Of a stretch of DNA of 64,000 bases, positions 52,190 to 62,675 are shown one piece after another. The stretch is from Aureimonas sp. ME7 (GTDB taxonomy: Bacteria; Pseudomonadota; Alphaproteobacteria; Rhizobiales; Rhizobiaceae), in NCBI RefSeq assembly GCF_903970965.1, contig NZ_CAJCKW010000001.1:248001-312000 (forward strand), in the 5' to 3' direction. Below the pieces are notes generated by a model. It was given only the letters and a program-made list of their open reading frames with translations, had not been told where the DNA came from and did not search any database. The first letter of the stretch is position 1. Each line of letters opens with the position of its first letter. The position numbers and the translations under genes were made by a program.

Positions 52190-53254
52190 TTGGCGAACGC
52201 GGCCGTGGGTCGGACCTTCGCCTATCCCGTGAACGACCCGGCGGACTGGGCGGCGATGCGCCGCCTGTCCCCCTGGCGGCGCCTGGTTCTCGCCCTTCGC
52301 GAGCGCCGCTACCGAAAGCGGGCGGTCCCCGCCGAAGGGGTGGAGCTTCGCCCGCAAGAGAGCATCCGTCCGCTCGAGCGGGACGATCTCGCGCTCGTCT
52401 GCACCGTGCGCAACTCGGCGCCCTACCTGCCGGCCTTTCTCGCCCATTACCGCCGTCTCGGCGTGACGCGCTTCGTGTTCGTGGACGATCGTTCGGACGA
52501 CGGAACCTTCGCGCTCCTGGCGGGCGAGCCCGATGTCGATCTCTTCACCTCCAACGTCACCTATGGCGAGGCCGTCTACGGCCGTGTCTGGCGCGACGCC
52601 CTGTTCTCGCGATACGGGCGCGAGCGCTGGTATCTCAATGTCGATGCCGACGAGTTCCTCCTGTTTCCGGACTGCGAGACGCGAAACCTTCGCGATCTGA
52701 TCGCCGATCTCGAGCGCGCGGACCTGCGGCGATGCCTCGCCCCGATGCTCGACCTTTATCCGGACGGCCCCTTGCGCGATGCGGTGTTCGACCCGGCGCT
52801 CCACACCCATCCGCTGGAGGTTTCGCCGCTGATCGACGGCGGGGATTACGAGATCGCACCCGAGAAGTTCTGCATGGCGGTGCGCGGCGGCCCGCGCACG
52901 CGCCTCTTCGGCAACCGCATCCGCCTCACCAAGTTTCCGGTGATCTTCGTGGACGAGGCGACGCAGGAAAACGGCTCCTCGATCCACGGGCCGCTGCCGA
53001 TCGCGCGCAACTTCTCGGCCGTCAACGCCGTGCTCCTCCACTACAAGTTCTCCGCTGCCTCCGTGGAGGAGTTCGCCCGGCTCGCCGGCGAGGGGCAACA
53101 TTTCGGCGGCGGCGTCTTCTATGCCGAGATCGCGCGGTCGGGCGCCTTTCACGACGATCTTTCGCTCCGCTATCCCGGCTCGCTGCGGGTCGGCTCGTCG
53201 ATGGACCTCGTGCGGCGCGGCTTCATGGAAGATCTTCGCGCCCGCGCCATTTGA
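52190..53254 (+). CDS. Glycosyltransferase family 2 type protein (Glyco_tranf_2_4)
   Basis: 354 residues from a TTG four nt after pheS; GTG 52205 or ATG 52256 are alternatives and none has a good ribosome site. The GT-A fold is seen in LALVCTVRNSAPYLPAFLAHYRRLGVTRFVFVDDRSDDGTFALL and the metal-binding DxD in WYLNVDADEFLLFPD. LLHYKFSAASVEEFARL is near the C-terminus. This group transfers sugars to envelope polysaccharides or proteins; donor and acceptor are unknown. Probably cotranscribed with pheS. Confidence 0.85.
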   Translation: MANAAVGRTFAYPVNDPADWAAMRRLSPWRRLVLALRERRYRKRAVPAEGVELRPQESIRPLERDDLALVCTVRNSAPYLPAFLAHYRRLGVTRFVFVDDRSDDGTFALLAGEPDVDLFTSNVTYGEAVYGRVWRDALFSRYGRERWYLNVDADEFLLFPDCETRNLRDLIADLERADLRRCLAPMLDLYPDGPLRDAVFDPALHTHPLEVSPLIDGGDYEIAPEKFCMAVRGGPRTRLFGNRIRLTKFPVIFVDEATQENGSSIHGPLPIARNFSAVNAVLLHYKFSAASVEEFARLAGEGQHFGGGVFYAEIARSGAFHDDLSLRYPGSLRVGSSMDLVRRGFMEDLRARAI

Positions 53255-53325
53255 CCCGCCGGGAAAAGGCGGGCATCACGGCCCGGCCCCTTGAACCTCG
53301 ACGCCCCCGCGAAGGAGACGACCCC

Positions 53326-53742
53326 ATGGCCCGAGACGCCGCCGGAACCGCTCGCTTCGTCGTGGTGGAGGCGATCGCCGTTCTGGCCGGCGCCATCATC
53401 GGCCTTTTGGTCGCCGCCGTGTTCGGCTGGCTGTTCCTGTCCGTGATTTTCGGCTCGATCGCCGCCGCGCCCGGCTATTACATTCTGGCGCTCGTCACGG
53501 TGCTCGTGTTTGCCGTTCTCTACCACAGGCTTCCCGGCACGCCGGCAGCGCTCGCCTCGCTCGCGGTCGGCATTCTCCTGCCGACCGTGATCGCGCGCTT
53601 CGCCTTCGACCGGGTCGAGCCGCTCGGAAGCCTCGTTCTCCTTCATCTCGTGTTCGCGCTGGTGGCGCTGTCGGTGTATCGCTTCGTTCACGCGAGCGGG
53701 CTGGTGCAACGCGCCGCCGACAATGTTACCGACCGTCCCTGA
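53326..53742 (+). CDS. Four-helix inner-membrane protein, function unknown
   Basis: 138 residues from an ATG with a GGAG ribosome site. Four hydrophobic stretches are evident: VVEAIAVLAGAIIGLLVAAVFGWLFL, GYYILALVTVLVFAVLY, ALASLAVGILLPTVIARF and LVLLHLVFALVALSVYRFV. The C-terminus is short and polar. I recognise no family. It lies between the glycosyltransferase and pheT on the same strand and may share their transcript. Confidence 0.75.
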   Translation: MARDAAGTARFVVVEAIAVLAGAIIGLLVAAVFGWLFLSVIFGSIAAAPGYYILALVTVLVFAVLYHRLPGTPAALASLAVGILLPTVIARFAFDRVEPLGSLVLLHLVFALVALSVYRFVHASGLVQRAADNVTDRP

Positions 53743-53790
53743 CCATCCCGGCGCCGTTTCCAAGCGCCCTCCAGACCCTCTAGGCCCGTC

Positions 53791-56205
53791 ATGAAGTTCA
53801 CCCTGTCCTGGCTGAAGGACCATCTCGACACCACCGCGACCCTGGCCGAGATCGCCGAGCGGCTGACCTCGCTCGGGCTCGAAGTCGAGGCGGTCGACGA
53901 CAAGGCGGCGATGCGCGCCTTCACGATCGCGCGCGTTCTCTCGGCCTCGCGCCACCCGGACGCCGATAAGCTTCAGGTGCTCAGCGTCGATGCGGGCCCT
54001 GGCGTCAACGAGGGGCGGCCGCTCCAGGTCGTGTGCGGGGCGCCCAACGCGCGCGCCGGCCTCGTCGGTGTTCTCGGCCTGCCCGGCACCTATGTGCCGG
54101 GGCTGGACGTGACGCTCGGCGTCGGCAAGATCCGCGGTGTCGAGAGCCACGGCATGATGTGCTCCGAGCGCGAACTGGAGCTCTCCGACGAGCACAACGG
54201 CATCATCGATTTGGCCCCGGACGCGCCCATCGGCACCCCGTTTGCCGACTATGCGGGGCTCGGCGACCCGGTGATCGAGATCGGCCTGACGCCGAACCGA
54301 CCGGACGCGACGGGCATCCACGGCATTGCGCGCGATCTCGCCGCGTCCGGTCTCGGCACCCTGAAGAGCGGCGCGGTGGAGCCGGTCGCGGGCGAAGGCG
54401 CCTGCCCGGTGGAACTGCGGGTGGAAAGCCCGACCTGCCTCGGCTTCGCGCTGCGGCGCGTGTCGGGCGTCACGAACGGTCCCTCGCCGGACTGGATGCA
54501 GAAGCGCCTGAAGGCGATCGGCCTTCGCCCGATCAACGCGCTCGTCGACATCACCAACTACATCACCTTCGACCGGGGACGCCCGCTCCACGTCTTCGAC
54601 GCGGCCAAGGTTTCCGGTGCGCTCGCCGTGCGGCAGGCGCGGGACGGCGAGGAGATCCTCGGCCTCGACGGGCGCACCCACAAGCTGAACCCGAGGACTT
54701 GCGTCATCGCCGACGAGAACGGGCCGGAATCGATCGCCGGCATCATGGGCGGGGAGCATTCGGGCTGCGATGAGGGCACGACTGATGTTCTGATCGAATC
54801 GGCGCTCTGGGAGCCGATCGACATCGCCCGCACCGGGCGCTCGCTCGGGATCATCACCGACGCGCGCTACCGCTTCGAGCGCGGCGTCGATCCGGCCTTC
54901 ATGGGCGCCGGCCTCGATCTCGCCACCCGCATGGTGCTGGACCTCTGCGGGGGGGTGCCAAGCGAAGCCTCGATCGTCCCGCCGAAGGACGCTTCACCAG
55001 CGCCTATCCGCTTCCCCTTCGCCGAGGTCGAGCGCCTGACGGGCCTTTCCGTCGACAAGGACCGCCAAGTCGAGATCCTCGGAAAGCTCGGCTTTCGCGT
55101 CGATGACGCGGGCGACCACGCCGCCGTTCTCGCGCCCTCCTGGCGCCCCGACATCGAGGGCAAGGCCGATCTCGTCGAGGAGGTGATGCGCCTCGTCGGC
55201 GTCGATGCCATCGAGCCGCAGCCGCTGCCCTCGCTCGCCGGCGTCAACGCGCGCGTCCTGACGCCGCGCCAGCTGCGCGATCGCGCGGCGCGGCGCACGC
55301 TCGCCGCGCGCGGCCTCGCCGAAGCCGTGACCTATTCCTTCCTGTCGAGCGAGGCGGCACGCGCCTTCGGCGGCGGGGCTGAGGCGCTGCAGCTCGAAAA
55401 CCCGATCGCCGCCGATCTTTCGGACATGCGCCCCTCGCTTCTGCCGAACCTTCTTCAGGCGGCGCAGCGCAACGCGCAGCGGGGTCTCAATGATCTCTCG
55501 CTCTTCGAGGTCGCTTCGATCTATCGCTCCGACGAGCCGGACGGGCAGCGGCGCGTGGCCGGTGGCGTTCGCCGGGGCACGGCGGGTGCCCATGGTTCGG
55601 GCCGCGACTGGGCGGGCAACGCCACCCCGGTCGGTGTCTTCGATGCCAAGGCGGACGCGCTGGCGGTTCTGGAAGCGATCGGCGTTCCCGTTGAGCGCAT
55701 CCAGTTCGAAACGCCCGCCAGCGCCTGGTACCATCCCGGCCGTTCCGGCCGCATCAAGCTCGGCCCCAAGACCGTGCTCGCCGAGTTCGGCGAGTTCCAC
55801 CCGGCGGCCTTGAAGGCGCTCGGCGTCTCGGGCACGGCGGCCGGCTTCGAGGTGTTCCTCGACGAGGCACCGGAGGCCAAGCGCAAACCGACGCGCACCA
55901 AGCCGGTGCTCGCCCTGTCCGCGTTCCAGCCGGTACGGCGCGACTTCGCTTTCGTGGTGGACCGTTCGGTGGAAGCGATCAAGCTCCTGCGCGCGGCCGA
56001 AGGCGCCGACCGCAAGCTCGTCGGCGAGGTCCGCCTGTTCGACATCTTCGAGGGCGCGGCGCTGGGCGAGGACAGGAAGTCGATCGCCATCGAGGTGACG
56101 CTGAAGCCGACGGACAAGACGCTAACCGACGAGGACTTGGAAGCCGTTTCGGCCAAAATCGTCGCGGCGGTGGAGAAGGCGACGGGCGGGCAGTTACGCG
56201 CCTGA
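53791..56205 (+). CDS. pheT: Phenylalanyl-tRNA synthetase beta subunit
   Basis: 804 residues, normal for the bacterial subunit. Domains in order: the N-terminal [33 protein letters not shown], a tRNA-binding EMAP-like domain at about 40-150 ([21 protein letters not shown]), the B3/B4 editing domain ([21 protein letters not shown]), B5, a catalytic-like core with [32 protein letters not shown], and a C-terminal FDX-ACB domain. Together with PheS it charges tRNA-Phe. Start at the ATG 48 nt after the membrane-protein gene. Confidence 0.98.
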   Translation: MKFTLSWLKDHLDTTATLAEIAERLTSLGLEVEAVDDKAAMRAFTIARVLSASRHPDADKLQVLSVDAGPGVNEGRPLQVVCGAPNARAGLVGVLGLPGTYVPGLDVTLGVGKIRGVESHGMMCSERELELSDEHNGIIDLAPDAPIGTPFADYAGLGDPVIEIGLTPNRPDATGIHGIARDLAASGLGTLKSGAVEPVAGEGACPVELRVESPTCLGFALRRVSGVTNGPSPDWMQKRLKAIGLRPINALVDITNYITFDRGRPLHVFDAAKVSGALAVRQARDGEEILGLDGRTHKLNPRTCVIADENGPESIAGIMGGEHSGCDEGTTDVLIESALWEPIDIARTGRSLGIITDARYRFERGVDPAFMGAGLDLATRMVLDLCGGVPSEASIVPPKDASPAPIRFPFAEVERLTGLSVDKDRQVEILGKLGFRVDDAGDHAAVLAPSWRPDIEGKADLVEEVMRLVGVDAIEPQPLPSLAGVNARVLTPRQLRDRAARRTLAARGLAEAVTYSFLSSEAARAFGGGAEALQLENPIAADLSDMRPSLLPNLLQAAQRNAQRGLNDLSLFEVASIYRSDEPDGQRRVAGGVRRGTAGAHGSGRDWAGNATPVGVFDAKADALAVLEAIGVPVERIQFETPASAWYHPGRSGRIKLGPKTVLAEFGEFHPAALKALGVSGTAAGFEVFLDEAPEAKRKPTRTKPVLALSAFQPVRRDFAFVVDRSVEAIKLLRAAEGADRKLVGEVRLFDIFEGAALGEDRKSIAIEVTLKPTDKTLTDEDLEAVSAKIVAAVEKATGGQLRA

Positions 56206-56238
56206 TCGCGACGAGAAACGAGGGGAGGGAAGCTTAAG

Positions 56239-57225
56239 ATGCTGCGTTGGGGAATCCTGTCGGGCGCCAAGATCGCCCGCGACCACGTCATACCCGCCAT
56301 CCTCAAGGCGGAGGGCTGCGTGCTGGAGGGCATCGCCAGCCGGGACGCGGCGCGGGCGGGCGAACTCGCCCGCCATTTCGGCGCGCCCCGTTCCTTCGGC
56401 TCCTACGAAGCGCTTCTGGAAAGCCCTGAGATCGACGCGGTCTATGTGCCGCTGCCGACCGCCCACCACGTCGAATGGGCGGTGCGGGCAGCGGATGCCG
56501 GCAAGCATGTGCTGGTGGAAAAGCCGCTGGCGCTTCGCGCCTCCGACATCGCGCGCGTGATCGAGGCGCGCGACCGAGCGGGTGTCCAGGTCGCGGAAGC
56601 CTTCATGGTGCGTTACCACCCGCAATGGGCGACGGTGCGCGACTGGATCTCGGTCGGCCGGATCGGGCGCTTGCGCCACGTGCAAGGCGCCTTCTCCTAC
56701 TTCAACGACGACCCCGCCAACATGCGCAACCAGATCGATCTCGGCGGCGGCGCCCTGCCCGACATCGGCGTTTATCCGGTGGTCGCCACGCGTCTCGTCA
56801 CCGGGGCCGAACCGGCTTCGGCCAGAGCCCGCATCGAGCGCGACGCGCGCTTCGGCACCGATATCTTCGCCGAATGCGAAGCCGACTTCGGCGCGTTTCG
56901 CTTGAGCTTCTATGTCGCGACGCAGATGGCTGCCCGCCAGACCATGGTGTTCCACGGCACGGACGGCTTCATCGAGGTGGACGCACCCTTCAACGCCGGC
57001 CTCTACGCCCAAGCCGCCGTCCACCTCCACGACCGATCGCACGGGACGACCGAGACCGTGCGCTTCGGCGGGGTCGACCAGTATCGCCTCCAGGCCGAAG
57101 CCTTCGCGCGTGCCGTTGCGGGTTTGGGCGAGCGGCTATTCGCGCTCGAGGAATCGGTCCTCAATCAGCGGGTGATCGACGCCTTCTACCGCTCCGCCGA
57201 GGCGAGCGCGCCCGTTCCGGTCTGA
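56239..57225 (+). CDS. Gfo/Idh/MocA family oxidoreductase
   Basis: 328 residues with GGGAGGGAAG upstream of the ATG. The N-terminal Rossmann fold has RWGILSGAKIARDHVIPAI (glycine loop), and the family hallmark EKPLALRASDIARV follows AADAGKHVLV. The C-terminal domain contains GGGALPDIGVYPVVATRLV, with the His/Asp region typical of sugar dehydrogenases. The substrate is likely a sugar or inositol derivative with NAD(P), but it cannot be specified. Stand-alone, 33 nt after pheT. Confidence 0.92.
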   Translation: MLRWGILSGAKIARDHVIPAILKAEGCVLEGIASRDAARAGELARHFGAPRSFGSYEALLESPEIDAVYVPLPTAHHVEWAVRAADAGKHVLVEKPLALRASDIARVIEARDRAGVQVAEAFMVRYHPQWATVRDWISVGRIGRLRHVQGAFSYFNDDPANMRNQIDLGGGALPDIGVYPVVATRLVTGAEPASARARIERDARFGTDIFAECEADFGAFRLSFYVATQMAARQTMVFHGTDGFIEVDAPFNAGLYAQAAVHLHDRSHGTTETVRFGGVDQYRLQAEAFARAVAGLGERLFALEESVLNQRVIDAFYRSAEASAPVPV

Positions 57226-57443
57226 CTGCACCTCTCCCGAAGCCTGCCGGATCGCGGCTGGCAGCCGGGCGCTGCCTGATCCGATGTCTTAAGCGGCGGT
57301 GCAAAGGGCGAGGGAGCCGACCGGCCTCGCCGGAGGATATCTCCTCCCGCCGCGCGCCACCTTCGCGCAAGCTCCAGGCCACCCCTCGGCCTTAGTTTCG
57401 GCCGATCTGTCGGGCTGATCGCAGCCGAACGGAGGGCAGGGCC

Positions 57444-58487
57444 ATGGCGGGATCGAAACGGGGACGGTGGGGCGCTTGGGCGTTGGCGGCGCTTGTGGGG
57501 CTGACGGGCGCGGCCCGCGCCGAGCCCGCCGCCAAGGATCTCTTCTCCGCCGAGCGCCACCCGTCGGCCGCTGCACCGCAGAGCATCGGCTTCTATTCCA
57601 AAGGGTGCCTCGCCGGCGGCCTGGAAATGCCCAAGGACGGCCCGACCTGGCAGGTGATGAAGCCCTCGCGCGACCGTGCCTATGCGCACCCCGCGATGAT
57701 CGCGCTTCTCCAGAAGCTGTCGCGCGACGCCGCGCGCGAGGCGAACTGGCGCGGCCTCCTGTTCGGCGACATGGCTCAGCCGCGCGGCGGCCCGATGAAG
57801 GACGGCCACGCCTCGCACCAGATCGGCCTCGACGCCGATATCTACCTCACCGAGATGCCGAACCGCCGTCTCTCCGATGCGGAGCGCGACGGCATGCCGC
57901 TCCCGTCCGTGATCGACAAGCGCACCAACCGGATCGACGAGCGCCGCTGGCGCCCGGAAATGCTGAAGCTGATCCGCACGGCGGCCGAGGAGCCGGAGGT
58001 CGAGCGCATCTTCGTCCATCCCGGCATCAAGGAAAAGCTCTGCAAGACCGCGGGGCGCGATCGCTCCTGGCTCAACAAGGTCCGGCCGATGTACGGACAC
58101 GACTACCATTTCCACGTGCGCATCAGCTGCCAGCCGGGCTCCACCAACTGCAAGGAGCAGGAATCCACCGGTTCGGGCGACGGCTGCGACAAGCTCGACT
58201 GGTGGTTCAACGTCGCGCTCCAGCCCCCGCCGCCGAACGCCAAGCCCTACAAGAAGCCGCCACCGATCTTCCTGTCCGCCCTGCCGCGCGCTTGCGCCGC
58301 CGTCCTGAAGCAGCCGGATGCCGGGGGGGCGCGAACGCTGGTCGCCGCGCCCGCATCCGAGCCGGAGGCCTCCGCGCGCGCCGTCGAGCCTCCGCCGTCG
58401 GCCGCCGCCTATTCCGCGCCCACGCCCCCCGCGCCGGTGCCGGACGCAGGGCGCCTGCCGATGCCTCGCTTCCGGCCGGGAGGCTGA
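57444..58487 (+). CDS. mepA: Penicillin-insensitive murein endopeptidase
   Basis: 347 residues with a signal peptide (GAWALAALVGLTGAARAEP). It is a LAS-type metallopeptidase that cleaves the D-alanyl-meso-diaminopimelate crosslink of peptidoglycan. The zinc ligands are in GHASHQIGLDADIYL (His and Asp) and MYGHDYHFHVRISC (His). RIFVHPGIKEKLC and the Cys pairs of SCQPGSTNCKEQ match the family. Compared with E. coli MepA (274 residues) there is an extra Pro/Ala-rich tail of about 60 residues from 290 on, probably disordered. Confidence 0.95.
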   Translation: MAGSKRGRWGAWALAALVGLTGAARAEPAAKDLFSAERHPSAAAPQSIGFYSKGCLAGGLEMPKDGPTWQVMKPSRDRAYAHPAMIALLQKLSRDAAREANWRGLLFGDMAQPRGGPMKDGHASHQIGLDADIYLTEMPNRRLSDAERDGMPLPSVIDKRTNRIDERRWRPEMLKLIRTAAEEPEVERIFVHPGIKEKLCKTAGRDRSWLNKVRPMYGHDYHFHVRISCQPGSTNCKEQESTGSGDGCDKLDWWFNVALQPPPPNAKPYKKPPPIFLSALPRACAAVLKQPDAGGARTLVAAPASEPEASARAVEPPPSAAAYSAPTPPAPVPDAGRLPMPRFRPGG

Positions 58488-58706
58488 TCGTCCTCGCGCC
58501 GATGTCGACCCTTGCGAGGAGAGGGTCGAAGTCGGATGCGAGAACCAAGGCGAAGATCGTCCCGCAGCCGGCGGTCGGGGTGCGAGGCGAACCCTTGCTT
58601 CGGCTCGGGAACGTTCCAAAACGGTATTCCCCACCGGCATGCCGCCTTTTGCCCGTCACGGCTTGGTGCTAAGGCAGCATCTTCAAACGATTAGATCGGG
58701 TGCCGC

Positions 58707-59732
58707 ATGATCTCCACGTCCGATAGCGCCGACACGCTGAAGTTTCCCATCCTGATCGGCGACATCGGCGGCACCAATGCCCGCTTCGCCATCCTGGTCG
58801 ACGCCTTCGCCGACCCGAAGACCTTCCCGATCGTCCAGACTGCCGACTTTCCCAATATCGACGACGCCATCCAGGCCGCCGTTCTCGACAAGACCTCGAT
58901 CCAGCCGAAATCCGCGGTTCTGGCCATCGCCGGCCCGGTGGACGGCGACGAGATCGACCTCACCAACTGTCCCTGGGTGGTGCGCCCGCGCACCCTGATC
59001 GCCGAACTCGGCCTTGAGGAGATCATCGTCCTCAACGACTTCGAGGCCCAGGCGCTCGCCGTCTCCGCCCTGCCGGACTCGGGCCGCGAGGCCATCGGCG
59101 GCGGCACCGTGCGCGAAGGCGCGAGCCGCGTCGTCGTCGGCCCCGGAACGGGACTCGGCGTCGCCGGCCTCGTGCGGGCCCGCAAGATGTGGATCCCCGT
59201 CGCCGGCGAAGGCGGCCACATCGACCTCGGCCCCCGCACCGCGCGCGACCTCGCCATCTGGCCCCATCTCGAAACCGTCGCCGGCCGCGTGTCGGGCGAG
59301 CAGGTCCTCTCGGGCCGCGGCCTCGTCAATCTCTACCACGCCCTGTGCGCGGCGGACGGCGCCACCCCCGTCCACACCGACCCCGCCGCCGTCACCGAAG
59401 CCGCCGTCAACCGCAAAGACCCTCAGTCCGCCGAAGCCGTCCAGCTCTTCGCCACCTATCTCGGCCGCGTCGCCGGCGATCTCGCCCTCATCTTCATGGC
59501 GCGCGGCGGCGTCTACATCGCCGGCGGCATCTTCCAGCGTATCATCCCCATCCTCCAGGCCGCCGAAATGCGCGCTGCCTTCGAGGACAAGGCCCCCCAC
59601 CAGGCCCTCCTCCAGGACATCCCCCTCTTCGTCATCACCCAGCCGCTGGCCGCGCTCGCCGGCCTCACCGCCTTCGCCCGCTCCCCCCGCTTCTATGGCC
59701 TCGAAACCGCCGGCCGCCGCTGGGTCGCGTAG
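58707..59732 (+). CDS. glk: Glucokinase
   Basis: 341 residues. It phosphorylates glucose to glucose 6-phosphate with ATP. The ATP-binding phosphate-1 loop is [17 protein letters not shown], the sugar region [21 protein letters not shown] and [12 protein letters not shown], then [15 protein letters not shown] and [41 protein letters not shown] is the adenosine motif. This is the bacterial glucokinase family, not ROK. Ala codons are very largely GCC, especially in the last third, unlike the downstream ABC gene, which favours GCG. The gene ends at the second copy of the dispersed repeat. Confidence 0.95.
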   Translation: MISTSDSADTLKFPILIGDIGGTNARFAILVDAFADPKTFPIVQTADFPNIDDAIQAAVLDKTSIQPKSAVLAIAGPVDGDEIDLTNCPWVVRPRTLIAELGLEEIIVLNDFEAQALAVSALPDSGREAIGGGTVREGASRVVVGPGTGLGVAGLVRARKMWIPVAGEGGHIDLGPRTARDLAIWPHLETVAGRVSGEQVLSGRGLVNLYHALCAADGATPVHTDPAAVTEAAVNRKDPQSAEAVQLFATYLGRVAGDLALIFMARGGVYIAGGIFQRIIPILQAAEMRAAFEDKAPHQALLQDIPLFVITQPLAALAGLTAFARSPRFYGLETAGRRWVA

Positions 59733-59750
59733 GCGGGCGGTTGGTGGCAT

Positions 59751-59924
59751 GGGGCTCTGCCCCAAACCCCGCCAAGGGAAATGATTTCCCCTGGACCCCT
59801 CATCTGTTGAGATGTGTCCAAGATCAGGGAGGGCCGGCGGCCCTCCCTGATCTTGGAAAAGTCCCAAGAGGAAAGAAGGGTTCGGGAATTCCTTCCCGAG
59901 CGGGGACCGGGGCGGCAGCCCCGC
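59751..59924. repeat. Composite palindromic repeat, copy 2
   Basis: Same order of parts as copy 1: GGGGC-TCT-GCCCC at 59751-59763, a near-perfect 23-nt palindrome around AAATGATTT at 59772-59794, a small CATCT/AGATG stem at 59801-59814, a perfect 18-bp hairpin with a GGC loop at 59818-59856, CGGGAA/TTCCCG at 59883-59898, and GGGGC-GGCA-GCCCC at 59909-59922. The conserved flanks match copy 1 closely, whereas the 18-bp hairpin has an unrelated sequence. It sits 19 nt after glk. Confidence 0.85.
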
Positions 59925-60004
59925 CACCCACGCCCCACCCACGCCACCCGGTAGGCAGCCATGGCGTGACGCGCTATAGAGCCGGCGAACGAAGGTTGGC
60001 GGCG

Positions 60005-61807
60005 TTGAGCGGAACGAAGAAGAGCTTGTCCTTGTCGGACGGGGCCGAGCGCGGGGAAGCGTGGCGGCTTCTGAAGCGGATCGTAGCGGAGAACGGGCGC
60101 GAGCATCTGCGCGGCTATGCCGTAGCGGTGGTGTGCCTGGTTCTGGTGGCGCTGTCGACGGCGTTTCTGGCCTGGATCATGCGCGACGTGATCGACGAGA
60201 TCTTCGTGGTGGGCAACCGGGCGGTTCTGTTCACGCTGCCGTTCGCGGTGTTTCTGTCGTTTCTAGTTCGCGGCTTCGCGTCCTATGGGCAGGGGGTGAT
60301 CCTGTCGCGCATCGGCAACGATGTGGTGGCGCGTTATCAGCGGCGCCTGTTCGCGCATCTGACCGAACTGTCGGTAGACTTCTTCGGCGAGAACCGCTCG
60401 GCGCAACTCGCCGCGCGCATCAACCAGAACGTGACGGGGGTTCGCGAGACGCTGAACCTGACGGTCACCTCGCTGGCGCGCGATCTTCTGACGCTGATCT
60501 TCCTGATCGGGGCGATGTTCTGGCAGGACTGGGTTCTGTCCCTCATCGCGCTGACGGCGGGGCCGCCGATCGCGATCATGATCTCGAGCCTGTCGCGCAA
60601 GCTGCGCAAGGCGACGCGCCAGTCGGTGGACCTCAACGCGCGGGTGCTCGGCTCGATGCAGGAGACGGCGCAAGGCATCCAGGTGGTGAAGGCCTTCACC
60701 ATGGAAAAGCTCCTGCGCGACCGGACGGAGGTGCTGATCCAGGCGGCGGAGGAGCGCTCCAACCGGATCGCGGCGATCACCGAGCGTTCGGGGCCGGTGA
60801 CGGAAACCGTGGCGGGTCTGGCGGTGGCGGCGGTGATCGCGTGGTCGGGCTATCGCTCCATCGTCTACGGCTATTCGCCGGGCGCGATGTTCGCCTTCAT
60901 CACGGCGCTGCTTCTGGCCTACGATCCGGCGCGGCGTCTGGCGCGGCTGCAGGTTCAGCTGGAAAAAGCGCTGGTGAACGCGAGGATGATCTACGAGATC
61001 CTCGACGAGGCGCCCCGGCAGGCGGATACGGCGAACGCGCGCCCGCTTCGCATCGAAAGCGGCGAGATTCGCTTCGAGAACGTCGTGTTCGGCTACGCCG
61101 GCGGCGAGCCGGTGCTGCGCGGCATGGACTTCACGGCGCCCGCCGGGCGCACCACAGCGCTGGTGGGGGCGTCGGGCGGGGGCAAGTCCACCGTGATCGC
61201 GCTGCTTCTTCGCTTCTACGACCCGACGGGTGGGCGCGTCGCGATCGACGGGCAGGACATCCGGGATGTGACCAAGCGCTCCCTGCGCACCCAGATCGCC
61301 TATGTGCCGCAGCAGCCGGTCCTCTTCGAAGGCACGATCCGCGATAACATCCGCTTCGGCCGGCCGGACGCGAGCGATGCCGAAGTCGAAGCGGCGGCGC
61401 GCCGCGCGCAGGCGGAGGAGTTCATTCTGACCCAACCGCTTGGCTACGAGACGCCGGTCGGCGAGGGCGGAGCGACGTTGTCGGGCGGCCAGCGCCAGCG
61501 CCTGTCGATCGCGCGCGCGCTCCTGCGCGATGCGCCGATCCTGGTTCTGGACGAGGCGACCTCGGCCCTGGATTCGCGCTCCGAAGGGTTGGTGCAGCGG
61601 GCGCTGGAAGAGGCGATGCGCGGGCGCACCGTCATTGTCGTCGCGCACCGGCTATCGACCATCGTGGGGGCCGACCAGATTCTGGTCGTGGATCGCGGCC
61701 GGATCGTCGAAGGCGGGCGGCACGGCGAACTTTTGAGCCGGCCGGACGGGCTTTATGCCAAGTTCCATGCGCTGCAGGCCGGCTCCGTGCCGGAACTGGC
61801 GGACTGA
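60005..61807 (+). CDS. ABC exporter, fused membrane and ATPase domains (MsbA-like)
   Basis: About 600 residues from a TTG with a GAAGG site 9 nt upstream; GTG 59966 is an alternative. The N-terminal exporter domain has about six helices, with [19 protein letters not shown] and [25 protein letters not shown]. The ATPase has Walker [11 protein letters not shown]-loop [20 protein letters not shown], signature [16 protein letters not shown] and Walker [14 protein letters not shown], then the switch His in VVAHRLSTI. It works as a homodimer. MsbA-like proteins flip lipids or lipid-linked sugars; other substrates are possible. It precedes dapB by 14 nt. Confidence 0.9.
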   Translation: MSGTKKSLSLSDGAERGEAWRLLKRIVAENGREHLRGYAVAVVCLVLVALSTAFLAWIMRDVIDEIFVVGNRAVLFTLPFAVFLSFLVRGFASYGQGVILSRIGNDVVARYQRRLFAHLTELSVDFFGENRSAQLAARINQNVTGVRETLNLTVTSLARDLLTLIFLIGAMFWQDWVLSLIALTAGPPIAIMISSLSRKLRKATRQSVDLNARVLGSMQETAQGIQVVKAFTMEKLLRDRTEVLIQAAEERSNRIAAITERSGPVTETVAGLAVAAVIAWSGYRSIVYGYSPGAMFAFITALLLAYDPARRLARLQVQLEKALVNARMIYEILDEAPRQADTANARPLRIESGEIRFENVVFGYAGGEPVLRGMDFTAPAGRTTALVGASGGGKSTVIALLLRFYDPTGGRVAIDGQDIRDVTKRSLRTQIAYVPQQPVLFEGTIRDNIRFGRPDASDAEVEAAARRAQAEEFILTQPLGYETPVGEGGATLSGGQRQRLSIARALLRDAPILVLDEATSALDSRSEGLVQRALEEAMRGRTVIVVAHRLSTIVGADQILVVDRGRIVEGGRHGELLSRPDGLYAKFHALQAGSVPELAD

Positions 61808-61821
61808 AGGGGAGAGAGCCC

Positions 61822-62640
61822 ATGAGCGAGATGCGGCTGGCGGTGCTCGGCGTCGCGGGACGGATGGGGCGCACCCTGATCCGCGTGATCGGGGAAACGG
61901 AGGGCGTCAAGGTGGCGGCCGCTTTGGAGCGGCCCGGCTCGATCGCCTGCGGCGACGACGCGGGGCTGCTTGCGGGTGCCGGGCATCTCGGCGTTCCCGT
62001 CAGCGACGATCTCGATGCCGCTCTTTCCAATGTCGACGGCGTGATCGACTTCACCGCGCCCGCCGCCAGCGTCGCCCTGGCGCGCGAGGCGGCCCGGCGC
62101 GGGCTGGTGCATGTGATCGGCACCACGGGCTGCTCGGCGGACGACGATGCGGCGATTGGGGAAGCCGCGCGAGGCGGCGCCCGGATCGTGAAGTCCGGCA
62201 ACATGAGCCTCGGCGTCAATCTCCTCGCCGCGCTGGTCGAGCAGGCGGCGCGCGCGCTGGGGCCCGATGCGTTCGACATCGAAATCCTGGAAATGCACCA
62301 CCGGCACAAGGTGGATGCGCCGTCCGGCACCGCGCTTCTTCTCGGCGAAGCCGCCGCCTATGGGCGCGGCGTGGACCTCGGCGCGCAGAGCGTCCGCGTG
62401 CGCGACGGGCACACCGGCGCGCGTGAGGCCGGCACGATAGGTTTCGCCACGCTTCGCGGCGGCTCGGTGATCGGCGACCATGAGGTGATCCTGGCCGGCG
62501 AGGGCGAGCGCGTGACGCTCGGCCACCATGCCGAAGACCGGGCGATCTTCGCACGCGGCGCCGTGCGCGCCGCCCTTTGGGCGCGGAGCCAAGAGCCTGG
62601 CCTTTATTCGATGCGCGACGTTCTCGGCCTGTCCGCGTAA
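61822..62640 (+). CDS. dapB: 4-hydroxy-tetrahydrodipicolinate reductase
   Basis: 272 residues with a GGGGAGAG ribosome site. It reduces 4-hydroxy-tetrahydrodipicolinate with NAD(P)H in the lysine/diaminopimelate pathway. The N-terminal loop [19 protein letters not shown] binds the cofactor. [26 protein letters not shown] and the signature [21 protein letters not shown], with the catalytic His and Lys, are present. [22 protein letters not shown] is the closing block. It works downstream of asd (18.3 kb) in the same pathway. Confidence 0.97.
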   Translation: MSEMRLAVLGVAGRMGRTLIRVIGETEGVKVAAALERPGSIACGDDAGLLAGAGHLGVPVSDDLDAALSNVDGVIDFTAPAASVALAREAARRGLVHVIGTTGCSADDDAAIGEAARGGARIVKSGNMSLGVNLLAALVEQAARALGPDAFDIEILEMHHRHKVDAPSGTALLLGEAAAYGRGVDLGAQSVRVRDGHTGAREAGTIGFATLRGGSVIGDHEVILAGEGERVTLGHHAEDRAIFARGAVRAALWARSQEPGLYSMRDVLGLSA

Positions 62641-62675
62641 CCCGTTTCCGATCACTCGAAGGGAGCTTCAAGCCC

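Noticed and set aside
58683-59942. 419-codon minus-strand frame opposite glk and repeat copy 2
   Set aside because: Gly/Asp/Ala-rich shadow of glk; its N-terminus is translated from the repeat.
60263-61648. 461-codon minus-strand frame opposite the ABC exporter gene
   Set aside because: Antisense shadow caused by high GC; no recognisable domain.
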